In this document: piece after piece, positions 48,413 to 60,492 of the stretch | Layout: the number at the start of each line of letters is the position of its first letter | Numbering within the stretch: position 1 is the first letter of the stretch | From: Malurus cyaneus samueli | Taxonomy: Eukaryota > Chordata > Aves > Passeriformes > Maluridae | Direction: 5' to 3' | Length of the DNA stretch: 64,000 nt | Assembly: GCA_009741485.1 (NCBI GenBank) | Contig: CM019238.1 | Span: 9,529,477 to 9,593,476 of the forward strand | Position numbers and translations under genes: made by a program | The notes under the pieces: generated by a model | Databases searched by the model: none | What the model saw: the letters and a program-made list of their open reading frames with translations, nothing else | What the model was told of the DNA's origin: nothing

Positions 48413-48756
48413 TAACCAAAATATATAGGTTATTTCTAAAGGCCAAGCATACATTCTGCACATGCATAGATCAAGGGATAAAATCCTGAGCAAATGCCCT
48501 CCACTGGCAACAGAGGGAAAGGCTGAAGCTTTCTTGGGCTTCCCCACCCAATCCTTTCCTGCCTTTTATCAAATTTTCACATCTGATCTGCCCTTCCAAT
48601 TTCAAAACAACCCTACAAGGGCCTTTCTGCTAATTTATGATAGCAGTATACTTTGAGAAACTGTGTTTTAAGACATGTTTACACCATTTTCATGTGCACA
48701 ATTTCCATCCAAACAATCTCAAGTTCTGAAAATATCCTCACTCTTTGCTTGACAGA

Positions 48757-48814
48757 TAAAAAACCCAACCCAAACAACCCAATCCAAAACCAAACCAAAA
48801 CAACCAAACAACCA
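48757..48814. repeat. A/C-rich simple sequence (CCAAA-like)
   Basis: Irregular CCCAA and CCAAA units with almost no G or T. It is similar in kind to the 21.15-kb tract but much shorter. Confidence 0.85.
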
Positions 48815-50732
48815 AGCTCTGCTTTTACTGTTGTAGAAGTCACCCCTCCTCTCCTAGCCTTCACCACTCTTCATGTTTAATTTAAATTTCCCTTTCATGA
48901 GGGACAGGATTCTATTGCATTCCAAGCACTGCACAGAGATGCAGCTTTTGGGAAGAACACGACAAAGAGTAAAAGCACATCTCAAATTCAAATCTCAACC
49001 AAACATCCCAAAAGGTCACCATTCCTGAACCTTTGCATAATAATCCTATGACTCTTATCTTTTCTACTTCTTTCTAATCCTCCAAAATTCACCATGCTCG
49101 TGGGAGTAAACTACTGCAAGGAGCACCATTTATTTTAGGAGGATGCTGCACTGGAACATGCAGAGATTCAGTTTCACCCACATACTGCATCCACAGCCTT
49201 TTTAGAATTTCCTACATAGAATGTGTGAAATACCAGTACACCTGTAAGAGCATACTCATGGAATGTGGTCTGAATAAAACTGGATAAAATTCAACGCAAG
49301 AATGTTAAAAGATATAAATATGCAAGTAGTACAAGCTGCAATTCCTAGTTTTTGTAGTTAAACTCATTTTTCTTCAGATCCCCACTGAAATATCACTTTT
49401 ATCATCAGGCATTCAGGACTTGATAAGAAGATCAGGGAACATAAATCTTTAACTGACATTCTTCACTGATTTGGTAGAATCAGCTCATGCAAATTACTGG
49501 TCTCTGTTTTTTACCAGTCTCACCTTTTGTCTGCCTTGGTCTTTTTCTAGAAAGATTATGTCTTTCCCAGCCTGCATGGAAAGCAGTCCCTAAATGGAGC
49601 TTCCAACACCAAATGAATTTTAATAAATATCAGCATAGGTAAATTTTTTCATTTTCTGTAAAAACTAAACAAGCACTTATATCTTGACCACTCTTCAAAA
49701 GGTTTCTGCCATTACACTTTAGATAGCGAAACTTCTTTGACAAGAGCAATACTACATTTTCATATGATCTAGAAGTTAAACAAAGGTTTCTGACAAATCA
49801 TTTTTAAAAGAGAATATTTTGTTCAAATTAATTAGTTGCAGCAAAATTTCTTTGTCAAAGGACTTCCAGGTAAAGAACAAAATTTTCACCATTTGATACC
49901 TGAAGAGCAGGCAGTTTGGAGGGATAGATCTTCACCTGAGACAAAGAATTTGTCTCAAATCTCTTGTATTTCAAAAGAGAGATGAGAATATCCCTTGCCC
50001 AATTCACGGTCGTTGTCCAGAAGTGAACATTCTCTGAGCAGTTGCTTTATTTCACTCTTAAAGCCTCATATTCATCCTGGCATAGAAAGAGAGCTGTTTG
50101 AAATCCTTAAATATTATCCAAGACAGATTCCATTTTTTCCCCCATCATCACCCAGTTCTAATTATATCAGATCCCTGGGACTAATATAATTATTTTGTAG
50201 GTGGATATTTTTATTTTAGAAACATGCTTTTCTAATACATACTACAGTGTTAATTCTTTTGTATAAATTAGAGTGTGCCCACTGCAAGCTCATTTAAGTA
50301 ATTGTGTCCTCTTGGCTTTTATTTGAGGTAGCTGAACGTTGGGCTGATGAAGAAAATGGTAGTGCCCCAATATTCAGTGGCCTGTAGGCTTTGATTAATG
50401 ATAAGCAGCTCAGTCTGGAACACTGTTACATTGTCAGAAATGTACCCAGAGGTCTTCCCTGAGAGCGTTACAGTGGTTCAGGAAGTAGTAAAACTGATAA
50501 GCCTTTAGGGCATGCAAAGTTATCTGCATCCAAAATTATAAATTGTCAAATTCTGGCAGTTCTTATGCAGAGGAGTATAAGAAATGGTTTCATTCTGTAA
50601 GTTAGCTTGACCATACTGTACAGGATGCTGTAACAACAGCTCTGTGCCTGTTTTAATATCTCTATCATTGCAGAGAAAAAAACAGACTTGCTGAAGAGAC
50701 AATGCAAGGAAGTACATATATTTTTAATCTTT

Positions 50733-50784
50733 AGATCTTTAAAATCCCTTTCAACTGAAACAATTCTGTGATTCTACAATTCTT
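50733..50784 (+). mobile_element. CR1 LINE tail fragment
   Basis: AGATCTTTAAAATCCCTTTC followed by AACTGAAACAATTCTGTG and ATTCTACAATTCTT is the decayed CR1 3' terminus (compare the GATCTTTAAGGTCCCTTCC core). Only about 52 bases are kept, plus strand. The substitutions suggest an old copy. Confidence 0.8.
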
Positions 50785-53672
50785 AGAAAGAAAAGATAAA
50801 TAAAGAGATGGCACTGCACACATTAATTATTTAGAAGTTGGAGAAGCTCTAATTTCACACATTGGAAAAAGAAGATTTAAATAATATGGTAAACAGAAGT
50901 CTGTGTAACCTTAGAAATACAAGTTTTACACAATGAATTTAGTTTTAATTAGTATCTGACTGTCAGTATTACAAGAGCAGAGCAGTATCGATGGAAAACT
51001 CTGCAATGACATCACCCTGTTAGAAGACCCCAAAATTAAATATGCATCCTCTTAACCTGCATTTTAATGTGTGATTTACTGTACAACAGGCAAAGAATAA
51101 GATTAATGAGAATTTCTCAATACAGAAAAAATCTCAATACATGCAGGAAGAACTGAAGTAAGGGTTATATACAGACCTGAAAACCCCAAAAGAAATTATG
51201 CTAGGTAGTAAATTCTAATACCCTAGGTAATTTCAAGTATTTCCTGATTATTTTTTAAAAATCAGCAGCGAAACTCCAAACAAACAAAAAAAAACAATAA
51301 ACCTCCCCCAGCTTGTTTATTTGAGGCTTGTTATTGATATTGGCCTGATATCTACATTATCTACTTGGCAAACTGCAGGCAGAAATGTAGAAAAATCACA
51401 AATCTCACCAAAAGTAAAAATATGGACTTTCTAAGAAAGCCATCATTTCAATTTTAGACCAAAAAAAAACCCCCAAGAACCTCCTAGACATATTTTTAAT
51501 GTGCCATGTTGTCCTAAAAAAAAAGAAATTATAGGTGCTCTGCCTCTGAAGCTGGTGATTACCTTCTAAACTTTTGTATTTCACACAGATTAGAAATGAA
51601 ATTCTCCTTGCCCAGAAGGGGCAGGCTTGAGAGAGACAATGCTTTCACCTACCAAATTATCAAAATCCACTCAACAAATAGTATCCAAAAGTACTGTAAA
51701 AGGTATCACACTGTTTAAAATTCAGATATGCTTGAAATCCCCATTCTGAAATGAGTTGTGCAAGCAAAAATATCATCAGGGAGTTCATGGAGAGCGCACA
51801 CGTTAACGATGCAAATGCGGTCAGAGGGAGCTCCGAGGAGGTTTCAGTGTTTATTAAAAACAGGGAACCATGGGTGGTGTCTCAGGGTGAAGTGGGACTG
51901 TCCACCAGAAGCCTGCACAACACCAGCTTAATTTGACAGCTCTCCTGAAACACACTGCTTTTCTCCATGGACAGAACTGAACATGCCCTTCAAATAGAGA
52001 TTCAGTGATTTAAACTCTGGAAATAAATGATTAAGCTCTCAACCCAAAACAGGTGTGCACTCATAAATAGGCTCATAAATACTCCTATATTCAAAGCCAC
52101 ACAGGACCAATGCTGGTCTCCATTTTCCACCCAAAAAAAATTCTTTTGGCAGAAAATACTAATTCATTGGAACTCAGTTTATTTTCTACATTTGCGTTTC
52201 TTTTTCTCCCGAAAAACACATATGCAGTGATAGGACTGGCCAAGTATTTCCCAGTTGCATTAAGGTTTTCTGCTCAGAATTATTCAAAAGGAAGGAGACT
52301 CAAATTCCTTACAGCCAGCACAGATGATGGCCCAACAGTTACGGTGGACACAGGGGAGGGGGAAGACCCAACATTAAATCCCTGCTCTTCCAATTGAGCA
52401 GCATTTCTCTTCCAGTGGACAGAGCAGTTATATTTTAACTCTGTAGCAAAAAATCCTGGCCTATTGGCAGCAAAAGCAAGGTGGAGGTTGGGGATTCAGA
52501 CAATCTGATCTCAAAGTCTTGTCTATCCCTGGCAGACAAGAGAGGGGTCTGGGTGTCCCCCTTTGTCCACCCATGAACTGGGGCTGCTGTGGCTGAGCTC
52601 CCTCCCACAGGCAGTTGAAGATAAATGTTTGTACCAGCACTGGCTGTGTCCAGCAGCATTCAAGTATTAAACATGATCTTGAAGTCCCTTCAAGTTGATT
52701 AAAACTCGTGGAACATTTCTGATCAATTGAGTGCTTACACAAGCTTATTGTATGGCACATCTGACACCCACCCAAGGTGTCCTTAAGCGAACCAGGACAC
52801 TTCATCAAGAACCTTCCTTAGCTGCTTTCTGATCTTATTCCCACAGAAGGTAATATCATTCGTGGAGAGAGTCATCATGTATAATTTTGTGCAGTTGAAG
52901 CTTATAAAAGTTAATTATAAGAGTTCCTTCTACCCCTGGCACAATGCTTGCCTTTTAATAAGCAGCACTGTAACTGAGTGCAAATGTCCACCACAAACCT
53001 ATTCCATGCACCCAGAGGCAATTATATTAATACTTGAAATACAGAAGGAAGCTCAACTATCACATAAATTAAGCTTTAGGACAAAAAGGCCTTTTACAGA
53101 CCAGCAGTGCTATAAAATAGCAGTAAACATGAAGTTGTTCCCTTCAGAAGCTCCCTGTAAGTGCAGATGAGCTACTCACATTTAGAATTCCTTTACTGCT
53201 CACTGCTGTAGCATTTAAATTTTCACACATTAAATAAAAACACCATATGCATCAAGGATGAGTCGGAGGCCATTTTATGAACATTAAATTGTTTCCTGCC
53301 ATTTCTTTTCCTCCATTCTAAATGGCAAACATCTCATCTGCTATTATAAGACCAGAGTAGCACTAGGAAATACAAGTTCTTCAGGAACTGATATAAAGGC
53401 CACATTCAGATACCACCCACTGTCCTCAAAGCACAACTGCTTCCTATTTGAGATGTAACTCTTGATTAAACATCATTTGCATATGTGAGAATATCTACCT
53501 CAGCATTTCTCTACAGTTTTGAATGAAACCAGGCAATCTCTACTGATAAATACAATGGTTTTAAGCCATCTTTAGAGTTTCCACTCCAGATAACATTCCT
53601 TCATCTCCTACAGGAATCCATCAGCAAGAACACAGAAAACTTCAGCTCCAGTGGAGCTGGATGTGTAAAGAA
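50785..53672. other. Unique AT-rich non-coding DNA
   Basis: About 2.9 kb with no recognised gene or transposon. A moderately GC-rich patch lies at 52320-52640. Near 52667-52690 a GATCTTGAAGTCCCTTCAAG stretch faintly recalls a CR1 core, but it lacks the tail. Confidence 0.5.
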
Positions 53673-53720
53673 CATATATATGTATATATATATTATATTA
53701 TATATATACATATATATATT
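53673..53720. repeat. (AT)n microsatellite with interruptions
   Basis: Forty-eight bases of alternating A and T with two C and one G, partly palindromic. It follows closely after a perfect 8-bp inverted repeat (CAGCTCCA, one base, TGGAGCTG) at about 53643-53659. It is probably variable in length and able to form a hairpin. Confidence 0.9.
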
Positions 53721-55498
53721 CTCCTTACATAATACAACATAAATAGTGAACAGGCCTGTTGAAAACTGATGGCATGAGAATAACTTGCTTTGCCTTGTGA
53801 GGAGACCTTCATTTTCCTGATGTTTGAGATTTTGAGGAAACTTCACATAAACAGCACAACTGCTCCACAGTCCAGTTACAAAAAGATGGTTGTGTGGTCT
53901 TCTGTTCTCAAGTAAAATGACTTAGAAGCGTATTTTCCACTTTCCACCAAAAAGCAAGTGAGGTATCATACACAGCAACTGGAACAAATGTGGCACATAC
54001 CAAGTGCTCATCTCCACCATAATTAAACAGAGGGTAACTTAAGGACAGACATTTAGAAACTGAAATGGACCATAGAAGTATGTTACTAACTCACAAGAGC
54101 AAAATGGGAAAAAAACCCAACACGCCCCCAAATGCTGTCTCACATTATAGGGCTCTGGGATTTGTTATGATGACTGCTGTGACTGGCCATATTTTAATAT
54201 CTCAGACTTAATCAAGCAATTCTACTAATAAAGGTTTTTAAAAAATACACACTGACTTTTCAATTTAATACATTTTAGGCCCCTAACTTCAAAAACTGCC
54301 ATCATTTGCGAGAATGTCCGTGTCAAAAGGATTTTAAAGCACCCAAAGCTGTTGAAGAATCATCTAATGGAGGCCCATAGAATGCAATAGATTGCAATGT
54401 CAAGTCGTGCCACAGCTAAGGTAAGAAATTTCATGCATTAGGAGGATGTGCTTTGAAGAAAATCCAGGAAACCTGCATGACAATAGCTGATCTACAGAAT
54501 TAAAAGTAGAGGGCTTCATGTTCCCCCAGCATCACTTCAGTTAATACAGTCAGGGAAATGCAGCTTTATACTATACTTTGACCTTTGCTGTGTTTTATAT
54601 TTTGAGCAAATGGGCATTCCATCCCTTCCCAGAGGCTAGAGAGACTGCAAACAGGAAGAAACGAGGAATTGCAGCCAATCTAATTACAGAATATTGAAAA
54701 GGTCAAAGAAGTGCACCAAGATAGTTTAATTCTCAAAATTAAAGTTGTTAAGAGCCCTTTGATGTGAAAAGAATAAAAAAGGTAATAGAAATAAAGCACA
54801 CAATCAGTATTGACCCAGCTGTCCCAGGGGACAGAGGGAAACCCACAGAAGAGGTGTGTAAGGAACTGGAAAATGCAAACCTGTTCCAGTGGTGCATGTT
54901 TTGAAGTGCCAAGCAACCTGAGTTTATCCAAACTATTGGGGTATGTGTCCAAGTTATTCCTACTGCAGTCATTGCTGTTTCTTGCAAACAGGAGGAATTA
55001 ATTAGTAAATGTTGCCTAAGATCAGGATTGATCCATGCCACATACACTGAAAATTTCAGTGAAAACACGTATATTATGAGTTATCACTGTCTGCAGCCCT
55101 ATCCTTTGCTATTTGTCAATTCTCAAAATATTTGTCATTCAGATCCTTGTAGTCATAAGGAGAAAACTCATCCATCTTTATTACTTCAAAGGGAATATAT
55201 TATCATCTAAAGTGTCACTTAATTTTCAACACCAGCTATGTATTTTCTGGTGAACAACTTACGTGGAAACCACATCCACATTACACAGACATGACGATTA
55301 ATGTCCAGTCAAACATAACAGAGTTTCATCCTAACAAATATTTTGTTATCACCAGTCACTGTGATTTATTGTGATCTATAAAGGTTGTGCTCTCACCCTC
55401 TTTCAAAAGAGGGAAGTACTGAAGCTCCTCCTTACACAAATTCAATGCCACAACTTATTGCTTTGGGGATGGAGACAATTTGTTCTTGCTCTCTTTTT

Positions 55499-55541
55499 AA
55501 AAATAAATAAATAAACAAGAAAAATAAGAGAGAAAAAAAAA
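55499..55541. repeat. (AAAT)n and A-rich simple sequence
   Basis: Four AAAT-like units followed by A-rich sequence with a few G residues. Confidence 0.8.
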
Positions 55542-58500
55542 TATCTTTATAAAATGAATCTCTATTCCCCACAGGAAAATGCAATTTTTGATCATTTTCA
55601 AAATAGATGGAAATAGTATTATGAAATGTCACAAATCATGCCTTCCTAACAGAAATCCTGGGCTGCAGCAGGCTCTGAGATAGTCCATGTGAAATGGCTC
55701 ACAGTTATGGCTCCCAGTCGTCTCTGCTTGCTTGTTCAGCTCCGTTGCAAAGGAAAATTCTGAAATTACAGATCCCGGCCCAAACCCTCAGGAAGTGCAA
55801 AGCAGCACAGCTCCATTAGCTGCCCTTTCTCTCCCACAGCATTTCCTTGGCAGGGTTCAGCACATGGAACAGTGGGACAGCTCCCACAAAACAGCACAGC
55901 CCCACTGACAGCAACCACGGAACCCTTGGGGTCACGGGGGGAAAAAGGGCAACAACAACAACAGATCCTGCCAGGTCAATGCTGTGTACACACCTTAAAA
56001 TCCTGCCTCTCAGCCCTCTGCCCCCTTCCCCAGCAGTGTTTAGGAATGGTCCCTGACCCCAGCTCAACCACATGGCACAGTCTGGGTGCAGCTCCCATTG
56101 CACATCAGATGCTGCAGGGCTGGGAATGGTCCTGGGCACATCCAAACAGACAGAACAGACTCTCCATCCTGGCAGCTCATCGCTGTGTTTCTCAGATTTT
56201 TCCACTTGCAATAAAAGAAAGGTGATTTTTTTTTTCTACTTTATTAAAATGGTTTGAGACCCTTAAGTGAAAATTGCTGTACAACTGTAAAGCTCTATTA
56301 ATAAAGAAAATTCTAACGTTTTTGTACTACATCACCAACAAATTTTGATTTCTAAAGGCACAGCTGACTACTGAATTATTGATTCAGATTTACCAGCTGA
56401 TAAACTAGCATAAATTGCTCTAGACTCAATAAGAATGCACGGACCACTGGTTCTTCTGAAAGAAAATCAAGTCTAATTTTACTGTCTCTGATTTATTTTA
56501 AAAGGCAGTAAATATAAGAGGTATAACAACTAAGCAGTGTTTCAAAACTAAACATAGAGAAACCCACAAATTTCAATAGTCATTCTGTCTCTGCACAATA
56601 GAAGCTTACCTTGTTTCTTTATAGAAAAATAAAAATCACTTGTAATGACCATGTTTTTAAATAAAAATCCTAACACACAGCACCTATGAATTTTTCAAGG
56701 TAGTGCAGCACACACAACATTATAAGAAAAAGCAACTGTCCTGAAAACTTACTTTCTTGGCCTTAAAAATGCACTCTCTGCAAGAATATTAATTTTATAA
56801 ACAAAAACTTGCATAAATAAAAGTAATTTACATTATCTGGCAAGAAAGGCAGAAGATTTAAGGGCCAAGACTACATAAAATAATAATTATGGTGAAGAAG
56901 AGACTAAACATTTTCCGTATGGTAAATGACACCAAAAGCTACTCCCATTAAAGTGAAGCCAGCGATACCATGTACACCACATTTCTTCAGCACAGAGATT
57001 TTGAAAGGGTGCACCAAGTTCCTGGAGGAAGCTGTGACACATTCACCTGCTGGCAGCTGTGGTGGCCCAAAGCCCTGCCAGCCTCCCACTGCCACCTGCC
57101 AGCTCCACCAGCCCACGGGAGGGACACACCAGTGCATTTGAGCCACCAAGGGCAAAGCTGAGCTCAGCTGCCACCCCTCAGGGTGGGCATTCAACCACAC
57201 ACACCCATTTCCCCAGGAGTAAGTAGTGAGCACTTGTTTTTTCATCTCATCTGTTCCAAAGTAGCCTGGGAACTTCTGGCAGAGAGGTGGCAGAGAATTT
57301 ATCCTTAAAGTGATTCACCTTCACTCTATTCTTCCTGGCTCTCTTCACTTTCAAAAGCAGTTATTTTGCTGACATGTTAAATTTTCTCTTACCTCACAAG
57401 AAATCATTTTCTCCACTGTGGTGTCTAATTTCACCAATACAAAATGACCGAGGTGAGATGATCTGTAAAGCGAGTTACTTTGTGATTTCTATTTAATTTA
57501 ATCTGATGAAAGTGGGTTAGATCAGAGTGCCTCGAATGCCTAGTTAATGATCCATGTGTGAGCAGCACCATCTCCAAGAACAGTTCTGGACAGAGTGTGC
57601 TACAGAGAAAGAAACAATTTCTATTACAGAATTGTATTTTTCATTTCAGACTGTCCAATTATGATGAATTACAGAGACATCTTAAAAATCCTCTTCCAAT
57701 AAAGAAAAAAACTGTTTCAAAGTTTGCTCTTCAGAAAGTACTTCTCTCTCCAGAGAAGCTGTAGTTATTCTGAAGGTGCCAAATTAAAAATCCAGTTTAG
57801 GTGCAATCAGTGACTTGGCCAACTTGCCACAGCTTCCCCACTTGTAAAACAGTTTTCCCTTGTTGCTTTTCATCACTCATGTTTCTCTTGGCTTTTTAAA
57901 TTTTTATTGAGTCTGCACTGCAGCTACACCAGAAAAGCTCTGATCTCTGCTGCACCTCCAAGCACTATTCTATCACATATAAGATCATCCTGAAACAACC
58001 CTTCTGTAATTAAGGCAGCTCTCTGAAGCACCTGTAAGCTTTACAACCACAAAAGGCATTTTAGTTTGATGATGCTACAAGCTATTATCTGCATCCTGCT
58101 TTATTTAAGGTCACGAGCCTGATTCATACAAAGCTTCCAAAGGCAAAGATCTGTCTTGTTACACAAAACATTATACTACAGATAATGCACAGACCTTGAG
58201 AGATCACTTTATACAATAGGAAAATAGATTCCAGCACAGCAAGAAAGTGATGCACCACCTAACTAACATCAGGGCCCAAAGGGCAGTTAGAAGAAAGATA
58301 TAGTAAAGTGATGTGAACGTAAATTCCCATATCTCTGGAGATTTTCTGCTGACCAGAATTACAGTCATGCTACTAGTGATAACTGCATATGAAAAAGATT
58401 TTTTTCCATATTTAAAGTTGATTAAAAGACACTTTTTTTTTTTAAGTACACTAAATTGCCATGTATTGCAGACCAAGTCTCTCTAAAGGAACTGAGCTCT

Positions 58501-59961
58501 GCAAGTAAATTAGTTATATTTCTGGTAGGACTATATTAAATAAGCCCAAATCCCTTTGTGGCTGGCAATGTATCTTTCATGAGGCTCTATTCTGCTGAAA
58601 TACGCTGCTTTCTAGGCAATGAGCCGAGGAAGGTCAGAGCCTGTAAGAGGGTCTACTCCAGAAGAATGCAGCCCCAATCATTTACCCAGCAGCCCTGCCA
58701 CCACACATATTGGAGGCACCCGATAAGTGAAGAGCTCGTACAAATAATCTTTGCTTTTCTGCTAAGCAACGTGCATTTCCACTTTTTCCTTCAGTACCCA
58801 CAGCTGTGCAGCCAGTGCAGGGCACTTCATTTATCAGAAGACAACAGTGCTGACAGAGGTAGTACAACCAGGCAGCCTCTTCCATCTGTTAAATACATGC
58901 CCCTCTCTTCTTCCTGCTGCAGGGAGGAGGAGCACAAGTAGTTTTATGCTAAATATTTTGGCCATGTATACAATTCCTGCCTTATTCTTCTCTAACTGAC
59001 AAGTCAAATTCCCCATGTCAGACCAGCACAGTCACTGGTGCCACTCATTGTTTGCTCACAAAAGTATCTGTTGAGAAGATAGTACAGTATTGTCAGATCA
59101 GAATGACAGCTGATGGTGATGCAAGTTCCTCTGCAATCTGCTTACCAATATTATAGTCCAAATCTTATTGAGGATTAATGCCCAAGGGGAAAAGAGAGCA
59201 GAGCTCTTACTTTAGACTTCAGCTAGTTCCAGTTTAGGAAGAGCATAGCTCAGTGATAGTACATTAAATAAAATCAAAAGACTAAAGTTTGGAAGAAATT
59301 ATGAAACAAAAAGATGGATAATACATTCTAAAGATCAATGGCTGAAAGTCTCAATGCGCACAAACATCTTTCCAACAATCTATTTTATTATTTTACTGGT
59401 ACTGGCTCACAGGAAGAAAAACAAATCGGCTCTCGGTGCCATTTCAGAGCCCTCATTCAGTCTACAAATGCAGCTCAAATTTGTGGCTGGTGCCACCATA
59501 AGGCAATAAAGAATGAGATTTATCATTCAACGTACAATGGATTCAGACCAGAATAGGATCCGTTCTCAGAAATGCCGGATTTTTTGTGGGGTACTAGAAC
59601 CTTCCTCAGCTCTTGAATTTACTGCCAGTTGCTTCACAGGAAAGGAAAAAAAAAAAAAATCATAGCAAGTAAAACCAGACCAAGAGAGTTCGCCTCTGCC
59701 GTGGCCCAGCTGTCCCAAAGCCTTTGCTCAAAGCTTTTCCTCCCCTTCTGTTCACAGCCTGGTCTTACTCCCCTGGCAACTACAACAAAAGCCAGTTCAC
59801 TCACACACTGGAAACATCTAAAGGGGACAAAGTGAGAAGTGACTAACAAGCACACAGGTAGGCCACAAACACTTCTAAAAGCGAGGAGTGTCAGCAGTTT
59901 CTCCTCCTATCTTCCTTTCTACCCTCTGGTTATGGCCTTTCCTTTTGACTAGGAATGCCCA

Positions 59962-59984
59962 ATCCTTCCAAATTTTGGAAGGAT
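59962..59984. repeat. Perfect 23-bp palindrome (11-bp arms, one-base centre)
   Basis: ATCCTTCCAAA and TTTGGAAGGAT are exact reverse complements around a single T. The site can in principle extrude as a small cruciform or bind a dimeric protein symmetrically. No known consensus is recognised. Confidence 0.85.
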
Positions 59985-60076
59985 GAGTCTCAGAAAACCA
60001 ACTCCCTTAGGACTTCTTCCTGGGTATTAAAATTGATTGGGACAACACTCAATGTGTTATTAAGAATTAAGACTAA

Positions 60077-60492
60077 TTCACAGAATGGCAGAGTTCTTTG
60101 GGTTGGAAGGGCTGTTTGAGATAATCTAGTCCCCACCTCCCTGCCTCAGGCAGGAACACCTTCCACTATCCCGGGTTGCTCAGAGCCCCATCCAGCCTGG
60201 TCTTGAACACCTTCAGGGATGGGGCATCCACAGCTTCTCTGGGCACCCTGTGTCAGTGCCTCACCACCCTCAGAGTAAAGAATTTCATCAAATCTAATCT
60301 GTCAGTTGAAAGACATTATCCCTTGTTCTATTACCACATGTCCCTGTAACAAATTCCTCCAGATTTTTAGTAAAGCCTTTAGGTACTGGAAGGTGCTTTA
60401 AAATCTCCCTGGAGCCTTCTCTTCTCCAGGCTGAACAACCCCAACTCTCCCAGCCCATCTTCATAGGAGAGATGCTCCAGCCCTTTGAAATT
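60077..60492 (-). mobile_element. CR1 LINE 3'-end fragment, minus strand, longest in the window
   Basis: The plus-strand text begins ATTCACAGAATGGCAGAGTT and goes on through CTTTGGGTTGGAAGGGCTG, TCTAGTCCCCACCTCCCTGC, CCATCCAGCCTGGTCTTGAA, CACCTTCAGGGATGGGGCAT, a CACAGCTTCTCTGGGCACC block and CTTCTCTTCTCCAGGCTGAA to a GAGATGCTCCAGCCCTTTGA end. This is the classic avian CR1 3' region in reverse complement, so the element is on the minus strand with its tail at the left. About 415 bases are kept, which may include the distal end of the ORF2 region, but no intact coding sequence. Confidence 0.97.

Larger units (their letters stand above)
44231..50732. other. Non-coding stretch with a GC-rich island and an old repeat relic
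   Basis: About 6.5 kb without a recognised gene. It contains poly-T at 46763-46776, the GC-rich block 47100-47370, A/C-rich simple sequence at 47609-47634 and 48757-48814, and an ancient repeat relic at 48360-48412. Other open frames (up to 106 codons near 44.4-44.8 kb) have no recognisable content. Confidence 0.5.
53721..60076. other. Non-coding stretch with two GC-richer patches
   Basis: About 6.4 kb with no recognised gene. Patches at about 55780-56215 and 57000-57240 are richer in G+C and carry open frames on both strands (up to 131 and 113 codons) that I do not recognise. The first might be an old LTR or other retroelement piece, but I find no defined ends. A/T-rich simple sequence (AAAT units) lies at 55499-55541. 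A 127-codon frame at 58558-58941 has no domain I know. A perfect 23-bp palindrome lies at 59962-59984. Confidence 0.5.

Noticed and set aside
52667..52690. CR1-like core GATCTTGAAGTCCCTTCAAG
   Set aside because: No ATTCT-type tail follows and no upstream CR1 block precedes it.
58923..58998. Open tail after the acceptor TCTTCTTCCTGCTGCAG
   Set aside because: Short, no donor and no polyadenylation context. Better explained by chance.
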